Below, piece after piece: positions 53,125 through 61,586 of a stretch of DNA of 64,000 nucleotides. The position numbers and the translations under genes were made by a program. The stretch comes from Babylonia areolata. Lineage: Eukaryota > Mollusca > Gastropoda > Neogastropoda > Buccinidae. Position 1 is the first letter of the stretch, and each line of letters begins with the position of its first letter. Below the pieces are notes generated by a model. That model had not been told where the DNA came from and made no database searches. It saw only the letters and a list, made by a program, of their open reading frames with translations. The DNA is taken from assembly GCF_041734735.1 (NCBI RefSeq), contig NC_134878.1, forward strand, positions 50,286,504 to 50,350,503. Reading direction: 5' to 3'.

Positions 53125-53859
53125 CTAAATATTCAAATTGGCGCAACGTAGTCTTCTAAAGGAAATATTTTGAGGAAGACAGGGCTGCATCCAAAAACTA
53201 ATTGTTTCCTGTTTTGTGGTAATACCTTCAAGCGAGAATTCTATATGACTACCCTGTTTTCTAATATAGAGCCCACTATAATCTTGGTTTTCAATGGTGA
53301 TTCTCAGGGGTTGATTTGCAAGATTTTTGGGCCATTTTATCTGCAACCCTTGAAAAACTTCTACAAAATCATCAGGCTCTTCACCGAGAATTACATCATA
53401 AATAATATGGAAACAGAAGCCCCGCAAATCATTTAGCTCAAAAAATTGCATTCTAAATACAGATTCAACCTTCGAGTGTTTCTTAAGCACATAACACCTC
53501 TTCTGGTATTTTACTAAATCTTCATTCAACACTCTTAAATCACCGAACACCCAGCCACTGTTTTTTATTCTATAATTATTTTCTTCTTCTTTGGTAATGT
53601 AAGGTGATTCAATTTTAAAATCTACCATACGCTTGTCGAGGGGTTTTAGCTGCCATGTACCATTTAAACGAACCAGTTGATAGGGCTCATCATCGACAAC
53701 ATCATCCTCACTCACGATATCACCAATTTTTACTTCTTTTCTTTTGTATGTTCCTTCAGAAAGTTGGAAGGCGTACAACTGATTTTCTTTTCCCGGCACA
53801 TCAAATCCCTCTGTATCTCCGAGATCAACTAAACTGAGCGTAGTGCAGGGTTCAACCAT
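53125..53859 (-). CDS. Polinton tandem paralog, proximal copy
   Basis: 244 residues. N-terminal CTTLSLVDLGDTEGFDVPG and KENQLYAFQLSEGTYKRKE are shared with the gene at 52300, at about 95% at DNA level over some 100 bp. The middle is different (DFKIESPYITKEEENNYRIK). FVEVFQGLQIKWPKNLANQ and PLRITIEN return near the end. It overlaps the end of the minor capsid gene by 8 bp, so they are probably co-transcribed. Function unknown. Confidence 0.75.
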   Translation of the reverse strand: MVEPCTTLSLVDLGDTEGFDVPGKENQLYAFQLSEGTYKRKEVKIGDIVSEDDVVDDEPYQLVRLNGTWQLKPLDKRMVDFKIESPYITKEEENNYRIKNSGWVFGDLRVLNEDLVKYQKRCYVLKKHSKVESVFRMQFFELNDLRGFCFHIIYDVILGEEPDDFVEVFQGLQIKWPKNLANQPLRITIENQDYSGLYIRKQGSHIEFSLEGITTKQETISFWMQPCLPQNISFRRLRCANLNI

Positions 53860-54502
53860 ATCTTATATGTAATGTAATATTTAAATAATCAATAGAAACG
53901 GGATGATGATTTTCATCTACTATAGAAAGTGTTAAACGTGGTAAATCTCCGTGAGAAAGTCTTTTGTATTGGGGTGATGTCAACGTGGTTGTTCGACCAC
54001 CCCCGCATCTTTCATTTTCTACTGGGATTGATTGTAACAACGTAGAAGGCAATCCGTTATAGAAATTATCGGCGGTACTAATTTGAGAGAGGTGAATGTA
54101 AAGTGCTTTATGTATCGCGAGCCGCGGATGCCTGTTTCCTATCACCATTATTCCCGGCGCGATGAGTTTTTTGGGGAACCCCAGAGTATGTGCAAGACGC
54201 TCAGAAAGTTCAATCGATTTGGTGCTCTTTATTCTCAGATAGCCACTCGGAGCGTGCAAGTCTAACTCTGCACCGTGGGGGGTGAACACTTCTTTATTCA
54301 ATTCACACACATTATAATAACCATCTGGGATTATTACCTTACGAACGGTAGTTAATATAAAATTGTTTCCGAGCTTATCACTGATATTTTTCCAGTTGGG
54401 ATAATAAGTTATTTCACGCAGCGCGATTTCTAGTCTTCCACTTTGATTAGATATGCACCGCGGTAATGCGTCTTTTTGAATATCGGCTGTTATTATATAC
54501 AT
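53852..54502 (-). CDS. Polinton minor capsid (penton-like, single jelly roll) candidate
   Basis: 216 residues. Motif series as in Polinton minor capsid proteins: LEIALREITYYPNWKNISD, IIPDGYYNVCELN, YLRIKSTKSIELSERLAHTL followed by GFP, and a C-terminal beta strand set with LTLSIVDENHHPVSIDYLN then ITLHIR. In this family such a protein forms the pentameric vertices of the capsid. The assignment rests on remembered family wording, not a search. Its start codon is four bases from that of the divergent gene block. Confidence 0.6.
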   Translation of the reverse strand: MYIITADIQKDALPRCISNQSGRLEIALREITYYPNWKNISDKLGNNFILTTVRKVIIPDGYYNVCELNKEVFTPHGAELDLHAPSGYLRIKSTKSIELSERLAHTLGFPKKLIAPGIMVIGNRHPRLAIHKALYIHLSQISTADNFYNGLPSTLLQSIPVENERCGGGRTTTLTSPQYKRLSHGDLPRLTLSIVDENHHPVSIDYLNITLHIRYG

Positions 54503-54506
54503 AGCT

Positions 54507-56074
54507 ATGAATAAGAAAATTTACAGCTTCAACAAGGACGCGCCCTATACAACCGGGTATAAAGAAAAAAAAAGAATAAGTTGTACGCAAATGATCTACG
54601 TGAACAGCGAATATTCTTTTACCGCCAAGTTTCCCGATGTTTTTCAGTCTTATGTGAACCCCACTATGACTGGGGATATTCGCGCGATGAATGCAGCCTG
54701 GCTTGCGTGGAGAAACAACCCGATGGTGTGGTGGCAGAATCAAATCAATTTTGTGATATGGTGCGCGACCGCCGGGTGTGGAGTAACGGAAGAACATTTT
54801 CAAGCTTCTGATCCGTTTATTCGAGCCATGTATAGGTTTCATTTTTACTATCAGATTCGGAGGTTATTGGACGAGTTAAAAATCCCGCTACCCACCGACC
54901 AAGCATTTAACATGTATAATAATCCGTTTGATAAAGCAGTTTATCGGCATTAGTGTGCCGAATTTGGGCAGAGGGATTGGAGACAGAAAATAGAAAAGCA
55001 TGGCTTTGGTTTGGGAGAATTTATTCAGGCTGAGACCCCCGGTGGGGCTGCACGACAGGCAGCGAGAAACAGAGGAGAGGGACCTGTGTTCTTTAGCCCC
55101 CACGATAAAATCAGACGTACGGTGGGCATCACCCGGGCTTGGACAACATTTATTCCTGATAAGGGGTTGGGTTTTACACAATCGGGTATAGTTCGTCTCA
55201 ACGATAGCATTCGCACTTATGTGTGGGCTCTAATAGGGTCACAAGCGCAAACGCGCACGAGTATAACAACACTAGGAACTGGATTTGATGCGCAAAAACA
55301 ATTTTTAGCCAATGTTGAAGATGCGATTAATGCCCCCGAAAACCTACAAACGGCGATAAAAAAAATAACAGGACGTTCTCCAGTACGCGAGATCCGAAGT
55401 AAACTTTGCATTTGGTGTTGGCCTTTATATGGCCCCATCTGATATGGCATTGAAGGTTGGTACACGCATTAATTATAATAATAAAATTATCGTTGCGACA
55501 GAAGAACAGAATATTGGTGTTAATGATGGATTAAACGAACTACCACACATTGTACCACCTACCCAGAGTGTTTCACACCCCCAGAGTGTTCCACCACCCC
55601 AAAGTGTTCCACCTACTCAGCATCCAAATGTTCCACCTACTCAGCATCCAAGTGTTCCACCTACTGTTCCACCTACTGTTCCACCAAATGCATACTATTT
55701 TGTTGCCCCATCAGGAAAAGCTCTTCAATGGTCTAGAGGTCACTGGGCTCTTGTGCCACCTTCTGATGCAGACTTGGCAATGCTTGATGCGAGTAATACG
55801 GTGCTCGATTATAAATCACACAAGCCTTTGACAACACCGAGGACAGGAGCGGGTGAAACGAGAGTTTTGTTAGGCATTCGCGGGTGGTTCACTTGCAATA
55901 GCTACCGGTGCTGGTAATAGACCCTTTCTGTATGGTGCAGGTTCTTTGGATAACAAATTTAAACTCAAACTAGCGAAAGAAGAAGAAGAGCCAACAACTC
56001 ACAAAGACTATAAAGTCGCTCTTACTTTAGGATTGATAGGTCTAGGTGGTATTTACTTTCTCTTCTTTAAATAA
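54507..56074 (+). pseudogene. Polinton + strand virion-like gene block
   Basis: Rightward coding block starting MNKKIYSFNKDAPYTTGYKE. It has an aromatic-rich part (WLAWRNNPMVWWQNQINFV), an Arg/Gly-rich part (ETPGGAARQAARNRGEG, GITRAWTTFIPDKGLGFT), a proline repeat tract (VPPTQHPNVPPTQHPSVPPT), and a hydrophobic C-terminus ending GLGGIYFLFFK. Whether this is one gene or two or three adjacent genes cannot be settled here. It appears broken, about two or three breaks. It lies between the minor and major capsid genes, so a structural role is likely but unproven. Confidence 0.55.
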
Positions 56075-57183
56075 TCAAACAGGAGGAGGCCAGCACCGAG
56101 CACGAGTGCCCACAGGTTGTTGGCTAACCACCCAACCGCTTTACCCAACGTGCTTAATAACCACGAAACAATAGCCCCAATGACTCCTGGGAGGGCATCA
56201 ATCGCCTTTAAACCTAATTTTTTAAGTAATTCTCCCAAATCTTTAAGTCTTTTTCTTATCCAGTTGTCATCTTTTTTACCCGACGGCGGCGCCCGTGGAG
56301 TGCCCCCTCCACCCGTGACGGCCAAAACGATAGTGCTGATAATCATACCAAAGGCAGTAAGAATGGAAACGATAGTAATGCCTTGTTCTCTAAAAAGCGT
56401 TCGAATACGTTCTGCTAGTGTTGTGTCCTCCTCAAGAATTCTGTGTATCGTTTCACGCATTCTGCTGATTTGAGATCGCAGCGCTTCTTTGTGTGTTGAT
56501 ATCGCTTCTAGTTGTGCAGCACGCTCGATGTTTAGATCGTCTAATTGTAAACGCAAGGGTTTGATTTCGCTTTCATCTTTATCAGCTAGTTCCGCAGACT
56601 GAATTCTTATTTTTAAAGTTGATATTTCTTCATCCAGGTGAGAGAGTTTTGAGAGGTTGTCAGAAAGATTACCGCGCTGTCTTTGCATGGCTTTGTCTAA
56701 ACCTTTGAGTTCACGAATATAACCACCCAGTTCATCGGTCAGGGGAGGATCATCTATAGTTTTAAGTACTTCATCAATTGTATTTGGTGAGAAATCATCC
56801 ATCTCAATTTCTTCGCTCAGTTTGGCTTCAACCTTTTGGAGAGCCGCGACCGTTTGGGGGTTCCTCCTCCTCCAGTCTACAAAACCAAGTTCCTCGCGAA
56901 TAATATTTGCTCCACCAGGTTTTCCCGCTAGAGTTGAAAGTGCTAGGGGTTGTTTCGTGCGGACGTTAATGATATTAAAATCTGGATTATTTTTTAATCG
57001 TAGTGTACCTCTTCTATCAAGTTCAAAATTAGCATAATTTCGCCCAACATCGGGCTCTTGTCCAAATGCATCATAGTAATCATCAACCGCGTTCTTTAAT
57101 AATTCTGTTTGCAAGGAACCAGATTCTATTATTGACTCACCACCTTCTGCGAACCCTTCCGCCATCTCACCACCTTCTGCCAT
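56053..57183 (-). CDS. Polinton coiled-coil protein with C-terminal membrane segments
   Basis: 376 residues. Acidic Gly/Glu start (MAEGGEMAEGFAEGGESI), a block with NFELDRRGTLRLKNNPDFNI and LGFVDWRRRNPQTV, a long coiled coil at about residues 145-250 (heptads around LSHLDEEISTLKIRIQSAEL), then three hydrophobic segments (VSILTAFGMIISTIVLAV, GVIGAIVSWLLSTLG, LWALVLGAGLLLFDY). Divergent from the major capsid gene with about 53 bp between starts. It resembles an uncharacterised protein common in Polintons. Its role is unknown; a membrane-linked virion or fusion-like accessory is only a guess. Confidence 0.75.
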   Translation of the reverse strand: MAEGGEMAEGFAEGGESIIESGSLQTELLKNAVDDYYDAFGQEPDVGRNYANFELDRRGTLRLKNNPDFNIINVRTKQPLALSTLAGKPGGANIIREELGFVDWRRRNPQTVAALQKVEAKLSEEIEMDDFSPNTIDEVLKTIDDPPLTDELGGYIRELKGLDKAMQRQRGNLSDNLSKLSHLDEEISTLKIRIQSAELADKDESEIKPLRLQLDDLNIERAAQLEAISTHKEALRSQISRMRETIHRILEEDTTLAERIRTLFREQGITIVSILTAFGMIISTIVLAVTGGGGTPRAPPSGKKDDNWIRKRLKDLGELLKKLGLKAIDALPGVIGAIVSWLLSTLGKAVGWLANNLWALVLGAGLLLFDYLKKRK

Positions 57184-57236
57184 ATTAAACTTATAATATA
57201 AAGTTGTATCATTATATCTATATAAAACAAAAAAAA

Positions 57237-58484
57237 ATGAGTGGAAGAAAGCTTAATCCAATGAGAAGTTTGCGGGAGCCGCGGGGGATAAAGGGCGTGC
57301 GGCAGACTGTCGTGATTACTAACAATCCGTCAACTATCGATCAGAATCAACAACTTCTTGTACGCTTTCCTAATTTAGGTGTTGACGATGTGATCGTTCC
57401 GGGGAGTGTTCGACTAGCATTCAAAATTTCTTTGACTTCTACCACAGATGCGAACAGAACACTCGTTGATAATATTGGTAGAGCCATAGTACGTAAAACA
57501 ACCATTCGCATTTCCGGTAATGAAATCATGAGCGTTGAAGATAGTGATGTATTTTATACTTATGGAGATCTTTGGCGAACTCGACAAGAACGAAGAAACG
57601 CCGTTTATCAAGGTATTGACTTATCTACACACCGTAATGTGACACGATTGCGTATTAACGCGGATAATAAAGATAACACTATCGCTAGAGATGTCGCCAT
57701 TGCGGAGGCTTATGGTAATCGATTTTGTATTCCGCTTGATTTCGAATTGCTAGAATCTCATGCACCATTTTATCAGAGTGCTCTCGGCGATCGCCTGGAG
57801 TATGAACTTACCTTTAACGCTTATAACAAGGTTATCCGCAGCACAGACCCGGATGTATCCTATACGATAGAAGGGATTAGTCTCGAGTTTGAGAAAGTCA
57901 CACAACCCGAACTTGCGAGACAGATAGCCGGTTATTATTCGGGTAGGCTCGCTATTTTATATGATAGAATACTACGACATCGTAAAATTCCTCTGGACAA
58001 ATCTGACACACTCTGGAATATTAATCTCAACGTGCCGGCAAAAAGTATGAAGGGGGTACTGCTGTTGTTTGATAAGTATTACAATCCTATGATCAATAAG
58101 GTTGAAGTGACGATCGAAGGTGTGCCCAATCAACTGTTTAGTCAAGGTATGTGTTCCTATCAACAATGGGATGAAATCAGAAAGTTTTTCGGAACGCAAA
58201 AACGCGACCCCGAAGTAGACAAAGTGGTAAAAGAATTAGAACTAGCGGATGTCACAATCGGCGAATATTTCACGAATAATTATGCTCTTTGGTTGGATAT
58301 GCGCACCACAGATGATAATTCTCTTCACGGGAGTGGACGTCGTATCGAAAATGCGTCTGAAGGCATTACGATTCAGATTCAGAAAAAAGCTGAAACGGCA
58401 GAACCGCTCAATGCGTATGTATTTGTAATTATGGATGGACAATTAAATATAGAAGATGGAAGATTTGTCGAGGCTGTTTACTAA
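57237..58484 (+). CDS. Polinton major capsid protein (double jelly roll)
   Basis: 415 residues from the ATG at 57237 (an in-frame ATG 33 bp upstream is less likely). Matches the F54H12.2-like family known to be the Polinton major capsid protein: NPSTIDQNQQLLVRFPNLG, VDNIGRAIVRKTTIRISGNE, YGDLWRTRQERRNAVYQGI, RFCIPLDFELLESHAPFYQS, LEYELTFNAYN and AYVFVIMDGQLN. In this family trimers of it form the icosahedral shell. A TATAAAA lies at 57221-57227, close to the start. It overlaps the ATPase gene by 29 bp. Confidence 0.88.
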   Translation: MSGRKLNPMRSLREPRGIKGVRQTVVITNNPSTIDQNQQLLVRFPNLGVDDVIVPGSVRLAFKISLTSTTDANRTLVDNIGRAIVRKTTIRISGNEIMSVEDSDVFYTYGDLWRTRQERRNAVYQGIDLSTHRNVTRLRINADNKDNTIARDVAIAEAYGNRFCIPLDFELLESHAPFYQSALGDRLEYELTFNAYNKVIRSTDPDVSYTIEGISLEFEKVTQPELARQIAGYYSGRLAILYDRILRHRKIPLDKSDTLWNINLNVPAKSMKGVLLLFDKYYNPMINKVEVTIEGVPNQLFSQGMCSYQQWDEIRKFFGTQKRDPEVDKVVKELELADVTIGEYFTNNYALWLDMRTTDDNSLHGSGRRIENASEGITIQIQKKAETAEPLNAYVFVIMDGQLNIEDGRFVEAVY

Positions 58485-59070
58485 AGAAGCACATTCCGCA
58501 ATTATTTGCGGGCAAACTGGGTGTGGCAAGACCGAATTTATTTTAGATTTATTACAAACGACATATCGTGGTGTGTTCGAGAATATTGTAATTCTATGCC
58601 CTACTCTCGAATATAATAAAGCCTATCGATCCCGAGTGTGGGTAAGAAAGGACCGCGGGGTATACACCGTTAATCCCGGTGATAAACTTCACGAATGGCT
58701 TGGGCTGTTTTTTGAAATATTTGCCAGGGAGCCAACGTTGTACATCATCGATGACTGTAGTGACTTAAAGGCTCTTACTCAAAAGAAGCAAATGTTGAGT
58801 AAACTCGCATTTTCTGGAAGACACGCGAAACAGTCTGTGTGGGTGTTGACTCAGAAATACAACTCGGTTCTTACTGACCTTCGCGAACAAACAAAATGGG
58901 TGGCTTTATTTCACTGTAAGGATAGGGACTCGTTTGATGAGTGTTTAAGAGAAAACGATGTCATTCCAACACAAAATGAACGTAAAGAGGTTAGGAAATC
59001 ATTGGCAAATACCAAACACTCCAAGTTGATATTAAAAACTGATCAACCAGTTGCATATAAAATTTGCTAG
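58456..59070 (+). CDS. Polinton genome-packaging ATPase (FtsK/HerA, A32-like)
   Basis: 204 residues. Walker A GQTGCGKTEF at about residues 19-28. Walker B LYIIDDCSD near residue 97. A sensor-like Gln/Asn motif in SVWVLTQKYNSVLTDLREQ. This is the usual size and motif set of the small ATPase that drives DNA into Polinton, virophage and poxvirus-type capsids. It overlaps the capsid gene before it, suggesting one transcript. Confidence 0.93.
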   Translation: MEDLSRLFTKEAHSAIICGQTGCGKTEFILDLLQTTYRGVFENIVILCPTLEYNKAYRSRVWVRKDRGVYTVNPGDKLHEWLGLFFEIFAREPTLYIIDDCSDLKALTQKKQMLSKLAFSGRHAKQSVWVLTQKYNSVLTDLREQTKWVALFHCKDRDSFDECLRENDVIPTQNERKEVRKSLANTKHSKLILKTDQPVAYKIC

Positions 59071-59078
59071 TAATAACA

Positions 59079-59657
59079 ATGCTTAACAATTTCTTAACAC
59101 TGCTAACCAGTTCCTTAGCACTGGTTAGCAATTTCTTAACACTTTTAGTCGTTGGATTTGTAGTTTTTCATTATTTTAAACTTAAAAGGAGGTATATAGA
59201 ATATAAGAAGAAGATGGACCAATTACTATCCGAGGATCCCAAACGCGACAGGCTTATGGCGGTGGTCTCAGCCGGTGGAGCAAAAGAATATTTAGGGAAA
59301 GAGTTTAGTGTTGATAAAATCGAAGTGATGAAAGATGCCGATATTGACAAGCTTTATACGAGATACGAAGCGAGTTTAGGATCGATGATTACAAAATCAC
59401 TCGGTAATACAATTATACAACTGTATACCAGAGCAGTTTGTATGTATCTCCCAACTGATGACCAAACAAAATTAAATAGTGATCTCGAGCAAGATCCATT
59501 CCTGGGACATGCGCTTAACAGCTTTACTTGCGAACTATATCACAGATTTGGCATGTTCTTAGCTCCGCTCACCACAGCTGTAACTACTGTTAAACATTGT
59601 CAATTTAATAAATATAATGGAGGAAGTAACGAAACCAAAGAATCAGAAGAAAGTTGA
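59079..59657 (+). CDS. Polinton N-terminally anchored protein
   Basis: 192 residues from the ATG at 59079 (another ATG five codons upstream). N-terminal transmembrane segment (LALVSNFLTLLVVGFVVFHY) followed by a basic stretch (KLKRRYIEYKKK), then a helical domain with VSAGGAKEYLGKEFSVDKIE and LYTRYEASLGSMITKSLGN. The ten-base word TTAACAATTTCTTAAC recurs in the DNA of the anchor. No His/Asp/Cys protease pattern was seen, although a protease gene often sits in this neighbourhood. Function unknown. It overlaps the next gene by 41 bp. Confidence 0.7.
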   Translation: MLNNFLTLLTSSLALVSNFLTLLVVGFVVFHYFKLKRRYIEYKKKMDQLLSEDPKRDRLMAVVSAGGAKEYLGKEFSVDKIEVMKDADIDKLYTRYEASLGSMITKSLGNTIIQLYTRAVCMYLPTDDQTKLNSDLEQDPFLGHALNSFTCELYHRFGMFLAPLTTAVTTVKHCQFNKYNGGSNETKESEES

Positions 59658-59925
59658 AGCGGGTCGAAAAGGTGCTGCTGCTAGAAAAGCAAAACATGAA
59701 GAACTTCTCGAAAAAATTCGAAAAGCGAAAGAAGAACAACAACAAGAAGAAGAACCATCATCATCGAGGGGACCAGATCACGTTTTTATCAATCCCTTGT
59801 ACATTGCTGCTGCTGCTACGATGATAATAGGTTGTGGTATATATTTTAATCGGTCGAAAAAACCAGAACAACCACCACCACCACCACCTGTGGTAACAAA
59901 ACCCAACCCATTTATTATGTTTTGA
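59617..59925 (+). CDS. Polinton small basic membrane protein
   Basis: 102 residues. Basic Lys/Ala-rich start (KPKNQKKVEAGRKGAAARK), Glu/Gln tract, one transmembrane segment (PLYIAAAATMIIGCGIYF) and a proline-rich end (PEQPPPPPPVVTKPNPF). The DNA-binding-like basic head could touch packaged DNA, as core proteins of related viruses do; this is inference. Counterpart at 35937. Confidence 0.75.
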   Translation: MEEVTKPKNQKKVEAGRKGAAARKAKHEELLEKIRKAKEEQQQEEEPSSSRGPDHVFINPLYIAAAATMIIGCGIYFNRSKKPEQPPPPPPVVTKPNPFIMF

Positions 59926-59953
59926 ACATTAATTTGAACACTATTTATAAACA

Positions 59954-60196
59954 ATGGCAACACCAAATATAAACGGTAAAGAAATTGCAAACACTGTATA
60001 CCACGCGGTTGTGGTCAGCGCATTGGCCGCTGGTTACTCGAGATTGACAAAATTAATATTTACGAAAGCCCCGACACCTAGACTGGCTTTCAACCTCGAA
60101 GATATCGGGATGGTCACTTTGGATATAGCCCTCGCTATGGCTACGAAGGATATGTTGGAAAAACAAGGTATTCTCCCACACGATATTTTGAAGTAA
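59954..60196 (+). CDS. Polinton 80-residue conserved protein, copy 2
   Basis: MATPNINGKEIANTVYHAV start. It is nearly identical to 36246-36488. Strong conservation between copies, but no recognised family. Confidence 0.8.
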   Translation: MATPNINGKEIANTVYHAVVVSALAAGYSRLTKLIFTKAPTPRLAFNLEDIGMVTLDIALAMATKDMLEKQGILPHDILK

Positions 60197-60217
60197 TAAT
60201 AATATCATCATTATAGT

Positions 60218-60640
60218 ATGGCATCAATAGCGTTACTCGTTGGTGGGGCAATAGTAAACGCTTTAGCATTTACCGGAAGTAATTTTTTATTCAGTAAACT
60301 GGGGTCTTCAGACGCGTCAGATGAACAGAAACGACACAACAAAGCGCAAGAAGAACTTCAGACAGCGACCGCAGAATGGCAGAAAGAGAGGATTCAACGT
60401 TTAGATTACATAAATGAAAAACTAAGACAACAACAACATGCTGTGAACACGTTTCAGGATGTGGATATGGCTATGCAAGAATATTATAAAGTGATGGGGG
60501 AGCCACTACCCCCTCTTTCTCATAAACCCCAACTTTCAGATTTTTATACACCCTCAGAGGGACAAAAAGATCGAGAATACGTATTTATTATCATGACCAT
60601 GACCATGGTCATTTTTGGTTTTGCGATTTCAAAATATTAA
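60218..60640 (+). CDS. Polinton 140-residue two-helix membrane protein, copy 2
   Basis: Same layout as 36510: hydrophobic start MASIALLVGGAIVNALAF, charged helical middle, C-terminal anchor MTMVIFGFAIS. It starts 21 bp after the previous stop, as in copy 1. Confidence 0.8.
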   Translation: MASIALLVGGAIVNALAFTGSNFLFSKLGSSDASDEQKRHNKAQEELQTATAEWQKERIQRLDYINEKLRQQQHAVNTFQDVDMAMQEYYKVMGEPLPPLSHKPQLSDFYTPSEGQKDREYVFIIMTMTMVIFGFAISKY

Positions 60641-60662
60641 ACATTTACTTTCTTAAATAAAA

Positions 60663-61586
60663 ATGGAAAAGATCTATTACAGCCCAAGCGGTTATTGGAA
60701 GGGTTATTCGGCGATTAAAAAACTCGCGAAAGCAGCCAAGGTGTCTGAGGATGAGGCTAGAAAATGGTTACAAAAACAAGCTATATGGCAAATTTATCTA
60801 CCCCCTCCAAAGTATATTCCGAGAGCAAAATTTGGTATTACTGTCCCAAATGAGGTTCATCAGGCTGACCTTTTATTTTTACCCTATGACAGAATCGGGC
60901 GTAAGACGTATAAGTATGCGCTGACTGTCGTTGATGTTGCGAGTCGATATAAAGAAGCCGAACCCCTAACAACGAAAGACAGCGTCGAAGTGGCGGCCGC
61001 TTTTTTACGTATTTACGACCGTAGCCCATTGAAGTTGCCCAAACTTCTTCAGGTAGATCCTGGCCGAGAGTTTATGGGTGCTGTGAACAAAATTTTTAAA
61101 AAAGTAAGGCGTGGAAAGACACACAGAAGCCAGGCTATTGTAGAAAGATTTAATCGTACACTGGCAGAACGATTGTTTAGTCATCAATATGTGGCTGAAA
61201 TGAAATCACCGAATCGATCAACAGAATGGGTCACTAGATCACCGGCTGTTGTGGCTGCATTGAATAATGAGGTGACGAGACTTATAGGTAAGAAACCGTC
61301 GGTCGCAATAAAGGCCAAATCGGTAGAAGCCGAATCCTCTGCACCGACTAAAGATGATAAAGGAGAGTTACCGCCTGATGCGCAAGTTCGGTACTTGTAT
61401 GAGCCCGGTGAGCTCGAGGGTGGAGCTCGCAAACGAGCAACGGATCCCGTTTGGTCTCTTAAAGTTTATAATATTAAGCGTATGATGCCCGGTGATCCTA
61501 TTCTTTATTATTTACAAAATGGCCCATCCAGAGGGTTTGTACACGAAGAGCTTATGGTTGTTCCTCACGATACAGAAATACCATAG
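60663..61586 (+). CDS. Polinton integrase, copy 2
   Basis: 307 residues, DDE/rve core with VHQADLLFLPYD, QVDPGREFMG and ERFNRTLAERLF. Differs from copy 1 at only about four residues. Its end overlaps the converging PolB gene by 22 bp, the same arrangement as in copy 1. Confidence 0.95.
   Translation: MEKIYYSPSGYWKGYSAIKKLAKAAKVSEDEARKWLQKQAIWQIYLPPPKYIPRAKFGITVPNEVHQADLLFLPYDRIGRKTYKYALTVVDVASRYKEAEPLTTKDSVEVAAAFLRIYDRSPLKLPKLLQVDPGREFMGAVNKIFKKVRRGKTHRSQAIVERFNRTLAERLFSHQYVAEMKSPNRSTEWVTRSPAVVAALNNEVTRLIGKKPSVAIKAKSVEAESSAPTKDDKGELPPDAQVRYLYEPGELEGGARKRATDPVWSLKVYNIKRMMPGDPILYYLQNGPSRGFVHEELMVVPHDTEIP

Noticed and set aside
59079-59657. Candidate for the Polinton adenain-type protease
   Set aside because: No His...Asp...Cys pattern is visible and the N-terminus is a membrane anchor; listed as unknown instead.
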